Below, in pieces: positions 1-4,190 of a DNA stretch of 11,254 bases. Every line of letters begins with the position of its first letter. Within the stretch, counting starts at the first letter, position 1. This DNA is from Acidobacteriota bacterium (GTDB taxonomy: Bacteria > Acidobacteriota > Terriglobia > Acidiferrales > UBA7541). The notes beneath the pieces were generated by a model, which did no database searches, was not told the DNA's origin, and saw only the letters and a list, made by a program, of their open reading frames with translations. Position numbers and translations under genes: made by a program. Location: contig QHYP01000242.1 in NCBI GenBank assembly GCA_003224195.1, forward strand, positions 1-11,254. Direction: 5' to 3'.

Positions 1-1110
1 CACACCATGCGCGCGCCAGGTATGACGTGGTTCCGGCTGCCGCTCTTCGTCTGGGCCCACTACGCGACGAGCATCATTTTCATTCTCGGCACGCCCGTCA
101 TCGCCATCGCGCTCCTTCTTGTCGGGCTGGAACGCATCTTCCACATCGGCTTCTTCAACCCGCAGATGGGCGGCGACCCGGTGCTCTTCCAGCACTTGTT
201 CTGGTTCTATTCGCATCCTGCGGTGTACATCATGGTCCTGCCGGCGATGGGCGTGGTCAGCGAGGTGATTCCGACGTTTTCGCGCAAAGCGATCTTCGGC
301 TACCACTTCGTCGCCGCTGCCAGCCTGGCCATTGCCGTCATCGGTTTTCTCGTTTGGGCGCATCACATGTTTGTCGCCGGCCAGTCCACTTACGCCGCGC
401 TGGCTTTCTCGTTGCTGAGTTTCCTTGTGGCGATCCCCTCGGCCGTAAAAGTCTTTAACTGGATCGCGACGCTCTACAAAGGCTCGATTTCCTACGATAC
501 GCCGATGCTGTATGCGCTCGGCTTCATCGGCCTGTTCACCATCGGCGGCCTGACGGGCCTCTTCCTTGCCAGTCTCGGCGTGGATGTCCACGTCCATGAC
601 ACCTATTTCGTCGTCGCCCACTTTCACTACATCATGGTTGGCGGCGCGATCATGGGCTATCTCGGCGGGATACATTTCTGGTGGCCCAAAATTACCGGAC
701 GGCTGTATCCGGAATTTTTAGCGCGCATTGCGGCGATCATTTTGTTCTCCGGATTCAACTTGACCTTCTTCCCGCAATTTATTCTGGGTTATCTCGGAAT
801 GCCGCGCCGGTATCACACCTACCCGCCGGAGTTTCAGGTGTTGAACGTGTTGTCCACGGCAGGGGCATCGATCCTGGCGGTCGGGTATCTCTTGCCGATG
901 CTTTATCTCACCTGGGCGATGCGCTATGGGAAGGTAGCGGGGCGCAATCCGTGGCCCGCGACGGGCCTGGAATGGCAGACCGAGTCGCCGCCGCCGACGG
1001 AGAATTTTGACAAGACGCCCGAAGTCACCTGGGAGCCGTACGACTTTCATCATCGCCCGGATTTGGGTCTTGCTTCCCCGGGGCTGGCCCCGGCCCGCGG
1101 GGACGATTAA
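1..1110 (+). CDS. ctaD: Cytochrome c oxidase subunit I, C-terminal part (type A2, caa3-like)
   Basis: This is the catalytic subunit of a haem-copper terminal oxidase in the cytoplasmic membrane, which reduces O2 to water and pumps protons. The reading frame is open at base 1, so the N-terminus, with the first helices and one haem a ligand, lies outside the window. Visible landmarks: YSHPAVY (208-228) with a CuB histidine and the Tyr that crosslinks to it; the His-His CuB pair (361-366); the K-channel Lys in PSAVKVFNW (448-450); and HDTYFVVAHFHY, whose last two His (619-621 and 625-627) are the haem a3 and haem a ligands. The segment covers about eight transmembrane helices and a soluble tail ending at TAA. 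Subfamily A1 enzymes have Glu in HPEVY; here it is Ala preceded by Tyr-Ser, the type A2 signature. ctaE follows after 18 bases. The identification is secure; the exact haem types (caa3 or aa3) are inferred. Confidence 0.97.
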   Translation, partial: HTMRAPGMTWFRLPLFVWAHYATSIIFILGTPVIAIALLLVGLERIFHIGFFNPQMGGDPVLFQHLFWFYSHPAVYIMVLPAMGVVSEVIPTFSRKAIFGYHFVAAASLAIAVIGFLVWAHHMFVAGQSTYAALAFSLLSFLVAIPSAVKVFNWIATLYKGSISYDTPMLYALGFIGLFTIGGLTGLFLASLGVDVHVHDTYFVVAHFHYIMVGGAIMGYLGGIHFWWPKITGRLYPEFLARIAAIILFSGFNLTFFPQFILGYLGMPRRYHTYPPEFQVLNVLSTAGASILAVGYLLPMLYLTWAMRYGKVAGRNPWPATGLEWQTESPPPTENFDKTPEVTWEPYDFHHRPDLGLASPGLAPARGDD

Positions 1111-1128
1111 TAGCCGAAGGAGCGCCGA

Positions 1129-1803
1129 GTGCATCGCACCGGAGAACTGTACGGGCAGTTTCAAACGCTTGACCAGCAGCGCGAAGCCGCCTCGCTGGGC
1201 ATGTGGGTATTTCTCATCACTGAAATCATGTTCTTCGGCGGGCTGTTCCTCGCCTATACGATCAACCGGGCCATCTACGCCGTGGCCTTCGCGGAAGCGA
1301 GCCGCGAGCTCAACGTTCACATGGGCGGCGCCAACACGGCTGTGCTCATCCTGAGCAGCTTTACGATGGCGATGGGCGTGTGGTGCTCGCAGACGGGCCG
1401 GAAAAGACTTCTCGTAGTGTTCCTGATCGCCACGCTGGCGCTCGGCGGCGTGTTTCTGGGCGTCAAGTATTTCGAGTACGCCGAAAAATTCCATCACCAT
1501 CTCGTTCCCGGCTACGACTTTCACTTCCCGGACGTGAAGCCGGAAATTGCGGCGCAGGATCCGTACATCAACGCCCACGCGCAGCTTTTCTTCTCGCTTT
1601 ATTTCGGGATGACCGGGCTGCACGCGCTGCACATGATCGTCGGCGCGGGCCTGCTGCTCTGGCTGATCGCGCAGGCGGCGAAGGGGCGGTTCACGCCGGC
1701 GTACAACACGCCCGTCGAGATCGTCGGGCTTTACTGGCACTTTGTGGACATCATCTGGATTTTCCTGTTTCCGCTGCTGTATTTGATCGACCGCCACACC
1801 TGA
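1129..1803 (+). CDS. ctaE: Cytochrome c oxidase subunit III
   Basis: This is the integral membrane subunit III of the oxidase, which supports assembly and stable proton uptake by subunit I. The 224-residue product has the usual length for the short bacterial form with about five transmembrane helices. Family marks are the first helix WVFLITEIMFFGGLFLAY with its buried Glu, the LHALHMIVG segment, and the C-terminal YWHFVDIIWIFLFPLLY. The start is GTG at 1129, chosen because GGAG at 1119-1122 sits 6 bases upstream and the product then begins with the short soluble leader MHRTGELYGQF. The gene lies 18 bases after ctaD and 14 bases before ctaF, so it is translated from the same operon. A long antisense reading frame covers it but is a shadow. 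Confidence 0.96.
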   Translation: MHRTGELYGQFQTLDQQREAASLGMWVFLITEIMFFGGLFLAYTINRAIYAVAFAEASRELNVHMGGANTAVLILSSFTMAMGVWCSQTGRKRLLVVFLIATLALGGVFLGVKYFEYAEKFHHHLVPGYDFHFPDVKPEIAAQDPYINAHAQLFFSLYFGMTGLHALHMIVGAGLLLWLIAQAAKGRFTPAYNTPVEIVGLYWHFVDIIWIFLFPLLYLIDRHT

Positions 1804-1817
1804 GACGGAGAAGAAGC

Positions 1818-2120
1818 GTGCCCGAGCACATCGTATCGCCCCGCATCTACGCCGTGATCGGCGCCACGCTGTTGATCTTCACCGGCGTGACCTACTACGC
1901 CGCGACCTTGGACCTAAACCACATTTATCACGGGTTGAACGTGACCGTGGCTCTGGCCATCGCCGTGTTCAAGGCCACGCTCGTGGTCTTGTACTTCATG
2001 CACGCCCGCTATAGCCCCAAGCGCACGCAACTGGTGATCATCGCGGGGCTTTTCTGGCTGGCGCTTCTGTTGCTGCTTACCCTGTCGGATTACTTGTCCC
2101 GGGCAACCATGCACGGATGA
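1818..2120 (+). CDS. ctaF: Cytochrome c oxidase subunit IV (small subunit, COX4_pro type)
   Basis: This 100-residue membrane protein has three hydrophobic segments (about residues 10-28, 37-57 and 68-88) and the family core AVFKATLVVLYFMHARYS followed by a last helix ending in SDYLSR. It matches the small bacterial oxidase subunit IV (PF03626 type), which sits beside subunits I and III and helps assembly. GTG at 1818 is taken as the start because GGAG at 1807-1810 precedes it by 7 bases; the open frame extends much further upstream, but only as a shadow within ctaE. It is the last recognisable gene of the operon. No clear hairpin-plus-T-run terminator follows; repeats begin within about 15 bases of the stop. 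Confidence 0.9.
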   Translation: MPEHIVSPRIYAVIGATLLIFTGVTYYAATLDLNHIYHGLNVTVALAIAVFKATLVVLYFMHARYSPKRTQLVIIAGLFWLALLLLLTLSDYLSRATMHG

Positions 2121-2155
2121 GCCACGGGGCAGTCGTCCTTCGGCTACGCTCAGGG

Positions 2156-2218
2156 CCAGCCAGTGACCGGTGGCCAGCGACCGGTGAACCCCGGCCCGTT
2201 CCCAGTGAGCCGTGCGGA
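2156..2218. repeat. 7-bp tandem repeat CCRGTGR
   Basis: Four adjacent heptamers fill 2160-2187: CCAGTGA, CCGGTGG, CCAGCGA and CCGGTGA. Another CCAGTGA stands at 2212-2218. Each matches CCRGYGR. Heptameric tandem repeats of this kind are typical of slipped-strand intergenic arrays and can vary in copy number between strains. No function is evident. Confidence 0.7.
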
Positions 2219-2268
2219 CTTTGGCTAGAGAGACCAATATTACCCCCCACCCCCATGTTTTACGCAAA

Positions 2269-2390
2269 GAGTGCGCAATCGATTGAAAACAAAAGAGTTG
2301 ATTTTTTGAGTGCGCAAAGGAGTGCGCAACTCACTGATTCTAAAGGGAACATTTTGTAACAAAAGTGATGAATGTCAAAAGAGTGCGCAA
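2269..2390. repeat. Cluster of four GAGTGCGCAA direct repeats
   Basis: The decamer GAGTGCGCAA occurs exactly at 2269-2278, 2308-2317, 2320-2329 and 2381-2390, all in the same orientation, within 122 bases of AT-rich DNA. A shorter GTGCGCAA occurs again at 2950-2957. The third copy continues as ACTC, giving GAGT-GCGCA-ACTC with inverted arms. Between copies three and four lies TTTTGTAACAAAA (2352-2364), a 13-base palindrome with 6-base arms. The cluster could be a multi-site binding region for a DNA-binding protein or a decayed interspersed repeat; nothing adjacent decides between these. Confidence 0.75.
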
Positions 2391-2506
2391 GAGTATGAGC
2401 GGAAAGGGTTTAGATCAGAATCGTGGCAACACCCACATTCCAAGGGAGTTAGGTCTAGACGTTGGTAGGTTGAGATTGGGCGCTGGCAGGAAGCCGTGTA
2501 CAAACT

Positions 2507-2652
2507 AGAGATCCCTCGGCTCCCTTCGGTCGCTCGGGATGCCTATCCTTGCCGGATAGTCAGAGATCCCTCGTCACTGCGTTCCTCGGGACTCGCAACC
2601 TCATCGGTTGCTCGATTGTCAAAGAGCGGATGCGCCGGGCCGGCCGGGCGCA
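2507..2652. repeat. Consecutive small hairpins and paired AGAGATCCCTCG repeats
   Basis: AGAGATCCCTCG opens two related repeats, at 2507 and 2562; each contains ...CTCGGGA about 25 bases later, so the ends can pair (ATCCC with GGGAT in the first copy). Between and after them are perfect small hairpins: CTATCC/GGATAG (2543-2548 and 2554-2559, loop 5), GCAACC/GGTTGC (2595-2600 and 2606-2611, loop 5) and TGCGCC/GGCGCA (2631-2636 and 2647-2652, loop 10). The layout is typical of dispersed palindromic repeats but would also fold as RNA. On the minus strand it lies directly downstream of the promoter-like site at 2688-2716. Confidence 0.65.
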
Positions 2653-2687
2653 GGGTCAATGCACGCTTTAGCCGAATTGTGAGACGC

Positions 2688-2716
2688 ATGTTACCATACT
2701 AGTATAGGTCTGTCAA
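2688..2716 (-). promoter_or_regulatory. Sigma70-like promoter with palindrome in the spacer
   Basis: Read on the minus strand, a perfect -35 TTGACA (2716-2711) is followed by a 17-base spacer and a -10 TAACAT (2693-2688, 4 of 6). The spacer contains the 10-base perfect palindrome ATACTAGTAT (2696-2705), a position where a dimeric repressor would block RNA polymerase. A weaker plus-strand promoter shares the palindrome: TTGTGA (2677-2682), 17 bases, TAGTAT (2700-2705). No convincing gene lies downstream on the minus strand before ctaF, so the target is unknown. Confidence 0.45.
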
Positions 2717-2759
2717 TGGATAATTGGAGGGGGCTGTGGAAAACGCAGAGCCGGAAAAT

Positions 2760-2920
2760 CCGCACCCTTTTGTGCGAAGTTGTGAAAAAACCCAAAAAGG
2801 TGCGATCTGGCATCTATAAGTGGCCTCGCCGAAGCTGAATTTGTTGGAGTTAGCAAACACGCACAGGCAGGAATGCCTGTGTCACCGGGTTTTTTCACAG
2901 CTTCGTTTGCAAGGGTGGGG
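2760..2920. repeat. 161-bp element with long imperfect inverted repeats and inner hairpin
   Basis: The arms 2760-2793 and 2887-2920 are inverted copies. The inner part CGAAGTTGTGAAAAAACCC (2775-2793) pairs with 2887-2905 at 18 of 19 positions, and the outer part CCGCACCCTT (2760-2769) pairs with 2911-2920 at 9 of 10; five unpaired bases separate the blocks on each side. Inside is a perfect 8-base hairpin, CACAGGCA/TGCCTGTG with loop GGAA (2862-2881). The size and architecture fit a MITE-like or palindromic intergenic element, but I see no target-site duplication at the outer ends. No protein is encoded. Transcribed from either strand it would form a long stem. Confidence 0.7.
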
Positions 2921-2972
2921 GGTTGACTATTCCTGGTGTTCAGAGATCCGTGCGCAATCCTCTTCGGCGCTA

Positions 2973-3095
2973 CTAGGGACGCGGCGATCCCCATTTCATC
3001 ACATTCAGTTGCTATCGCCGCCGTCCGTTCCTCAGTACCGCTCGGTCTCGGCGCTCTTTCTGAGGAATGAAGCACTTTCCGCAGGCCGTCCCTAG
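2973..3095. other. Possible cloverleaf-like structured element
   Basis: A perfect 9-base inverted repeat, CTAGGGACG (2973-2981) and CGTCCCTAG (3087-3095), encloses two further perfect 8-base stems: GCGGCGAT/ATCGCCGC (2981-2988 and 3014-3021) and TTCCTCAG/CTGAGGAA (3028-3035 and 3060-3067). G2981 is shared by the closing and first inner stems, so only one can use it. The stems are nested as one closing helix with two branches rather than overlapping. This could be a structured RNA or a mobile palindromic element. It ends 4 bases before the -35 of the promoter at 3100-3128. No known RNA family was recognised. Confidence 0.45.
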
Positions 3096-3099
3096 GTAT

Positions 3100-3128
3100 T
3101 TGCCATTTCAAGGGCTTTGTGATATAAA
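3100..3128 (+). promoter_or_regulatory. Sigma70-type promoter of the small membrane protein gene
   Basis: TTGCCA (3100-3105, 5 of 6 to consensus) and TATAAA (3123-3128, 5 of 6) are separated by exactly 17 bases. The predicted transcription start, 6-8 bases after the -10 box, falls at about 3134-3136, on the proposed GTG start codon at 3135. This suggests a leaderless transcript. Confidence 0.6.
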
Positions 3129-3134
3129 GCATGG

Positions 3135-3545
3135 GTGCCGATATCTGACATCCGGGCTCCGGTCTTCTTTGCCTGTTCGGTGGCCGCCGGGTATGTGCTC
3201 CTCGCCGTGGGCTTCCGCGTGGAATATGACAGCGTGATCCCCGAGGTTGCTGCACTCATATTCGTGGGATCGGCGCTCGCGTACATCAGACCAGCACGGT
3301 GGTGGCTATGGGGGTTGGGGCTGGGTCTGGGAGCCCGCTTATCGGAAGTGGTTTTTCCACCTCCGGTGCCAGCCGGCCATGCCCTGAAAGAGCCCAGCCG
3401 GCCGTTGCCGCTCCCGTTTGGCTTGACGGGAAACCACGCGGCGGAATGGCTTGCCGGATCCCTCCTGATTACACTGTTTCCGTTGGCTGGCGCAGCCATA
3501 GGGAGGCTCTTCCGAATGGCAGCCGGGACGCCAACACGCCGTTAG
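3135..3545 (+). CDS. Hypothetical small membrane protein, four predicted helices
   Basis: I do not recognise a named family. The 136-residue product has four hydrophobic stretches: residues about 8-27, 35-52, 55-75 (rich in Gly/Leu, starting at RWWLWGLGLGLGARL) and 104-126. A Pro-rich loop with PLPLPFGLTGNHAAEW precedes the last helix, and the tail is basic (RLFRMAAGTPTRR). The pattern is that of an inner membrane protein of unknown role. The start is GTG at 3135; no ATG exists in frame until near the end and there is no Shine-Dalgarno, but a good promoter ends just upstream. Codon use is less GC-biased than in the neighbours (ATA, AGA, TTA, CTA occur), consistent with a poorly conserved or acquired gene. 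The antisense frame over the same bases (3092-3499) has no such regular hydrophobic pattern. Confidence 0.6.
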   Translation: MPISDIRAPVFFACSVAAGYVLLAVGFRVEYDSVIPEVAALIFVGSALAYIRPARWWLWGLGLGLGARLSEVVFPPPVPAGHALKEPSRPLPLPFGLTGNHAAEWLAGSLLITLFPLAGAAIGRLFRMAAGTPTRR

Positions 3546-3607
3546 ACCGCTACGGCACTTGCAGTCAAGTTGAACGCAGGCGGCCGCGATGAAACATGGC
3601 GGGCGCA

Positions 3608-3690
3608 GGCGGCAGAGATGGCGACCTCTGCGCCGGCAAATGCCGACGCGCTCCGCAGGGCGCGGGGAAGGCAAAGCGGCGTCAAGCCGC
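3608..3690. repeat. Four consecutive hairpins (REP-like cluster)
   Basis: Four stems follow one another almost without gaps: GGCG-CAGAG/CTCTG-CGCC with one bulged G (3608-3634), CGGC/GCCG with loop AAAT (3634-3645), CGCGC/GCGCG (3647-3664) and GCGGC/GCCGC with loop GTCAA (3676-3690). The first two stems share C3634. The last is followed by CGCACTCCA, a combination I associate with dispersed palindromes of Acidobacteriota. It may be a repetitive extragenic palindrome array or the 3' structure of the preceding transcript. There is no T-run, so it is not a classical terminator. Confidence 0.55.
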
Positions 3691-4091
3691 CGCACTCCAT
3701 AAAGTGCCCCGAAAGTGTGCGACGCTGTCGGTTGCGGCGACGGAAAGGGATTTTCGGGAAGGGTGCGACAACACCCCCGCCGGGTCTAGGTACTGTCGGG
3801 GTGGCTTGCAGATAGGAAGATGAGCCGGACGGTCGCTCCGGGTCACCTTATGACTCGGCGGAAGTGATAACGGGGGAGGGTCGAACCGGCCCAGCCCTCA
3901 ATCCCCAAAGGGATCCACGGCTCGCCTCCCCCTACTCTGTTGGTTGCACGATGGGGGCCAGCTATAACACCATGTTTTTCTGTTGTTTGCCAATCGATAG
4001 CAGGTAAAAACGCCCTACCGCCGTGAAAATTTGCCAGCATGTGTTCACCCCATTGGGGGCCTTTTCTTACATCTGCCGCGTGAGTGTAACC

Positions 4092-4120
4092 TTGACCCTG
4101 GGGTGCTCGCTTGCTACCGT
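4092..4120 (+). promoter_or_regulatory. Weak candidate uvrA promoter
   Basis: TTGACC (4092-4097, 5 of 6) is followed after 17 bases by TACCGT (4115-4120, 3 of 6). Transcription would begin near 4127, giving a leader of about 60 bases that contains the palindrome at 4136-4155 and the GGAGGGAG ribosome binding site at 4171-4178. The -10 box is poor, so this is tentative. Confidence 0.3.
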
Positions 4121-4135
4121 GAAGGGTTATTCTGG

Positions 4136-4155
4136 GCGCAGTGTAGCCACTGTGC
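4136..4155. promoter_or_regulatory. Palindrome in the uvrA leader, possible operator
   Basis: GCGCAGTG-TAGC-CACTGTGC is an 8-base inverted repeat (one G-T mismatch as DNA, wobble as RNA) with a 4-base centre, 36 bases before the uvrA start. It lies just after the predicted transcription start, where a repressor or an RNA hairpin could act. It matches neither the E. coli CTG-N10-CAG nor the Bacillus CGAAC-N4-GTTC LexA box. Confidence 0.35.
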
Positions 4156-4190
4156 GCCAGGGCTTCCTGTGGAGGGAGCGCACGAGCTTT

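Larger units (their letters stand above)
2121..3134. other. Gene-free, repeat- and hairpin-rich intergenic region
   Basis: About 1 kb between ctaF and the small membrane protein gene holds no reading frame that resembles a protein. Base composition drops around 2260-2480, which is more AT-rich than the coding DNA on either side. The region is a mosaic of short repeats, inverted repeats and promoter-like sites, annotated separately. The frames that cross it (2117-2359 plus, 2496-2702 plus, 2713-3255 minus) translate the repeats themselves and lack domain-like sequence. At 2136-2154 lies CTTCGGCTACGCTCAGGG, a short motif I associate with dispersed intergenic repeats of Acidobacteriota; that association is from memory. 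Confidence 0.75.
3546..4190. other. Gene-free region upstream of uvrA
   Basis: These 645 bases hold no frame with domain-like sequence. The first part (3600-3700) is a hairpin cluster annotated separately. At 3760-3805, GGGTG/CACCC (loop CGACAA) and a CACCCC(C)G...CGGGGTG pairing offer alternative stems. CCGGA/TCCGG with loop CGGTCGC lies near 3825-3840. The last 170 bases likely hold the uvrA promoter and leader. A frame open from 4023 continues into uvrA, but its first 56 codons do not resemble any UvrA N-terminus. Confidence 0.6.

Noticed and set aside
718..1797. Minus-strand 359-residue reading frame opposite ctaD/ctaE
   Set aside because: It is antisense to two certain genes, rich in Arg/His/Gln without domain pattern, and arises from the GC-rich codon bias of the real genes.
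2117..2359. 80-residue frame whose ATG overlaps the ctaF stop (ATGA)
   Set aside because: The overlap looks like translational coupling, but the translation is made of the heptamer and GAGTGCGCAA repeats and has no protein-like features.
2160..2390. CRISPR array
   Set aside because: The repeats are 7 or 10 bases long with irregular or no spacing, and no cas gene is present.
2735..2743. DnaA-box-like TTTTCCACA on the minus strand
   Set aside because: It is a single relaxed match without a cluster, an AT-rich unwinding region or dnaA/dnaN nearby.
2862..2895. Hairpin followed by T6 as an intrinsic terminator
   Set aside because: The T-run begins 8 bases after the stem and belongs to the inverted-repeat arm; it is far from any upstream coding end.
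2713..3255. Minus-strand 180-residue frame across the inverted-repeat elements
   Set aside because: It translates palindromic elements and the antisense of the small membrane protein gene, with no hydrophobic or domain pattern of its own.
3790..3860. Similarity to the 5' end of RNase P RNA (GAGCCGGACGGTCGC)
   Set aside because: The conserved GAGGAAAGTCCGGGC and ACAGAA-type core blocks are absent on either side.
3860..3950. tRNA-like sequence on the minus strand (GGTTCGACCCTCCC resembles a T-arm)
   Set aside because: No acceptor stem, D-arm or anticodon arm could be placed around it.
4023..4190. N-terminal extension of UvrA from an earlier GTG
   Set aside because: The extra 56 residues have no similarity to UvrA N-termini, whereas ATG at 4191 gives the normal family start.
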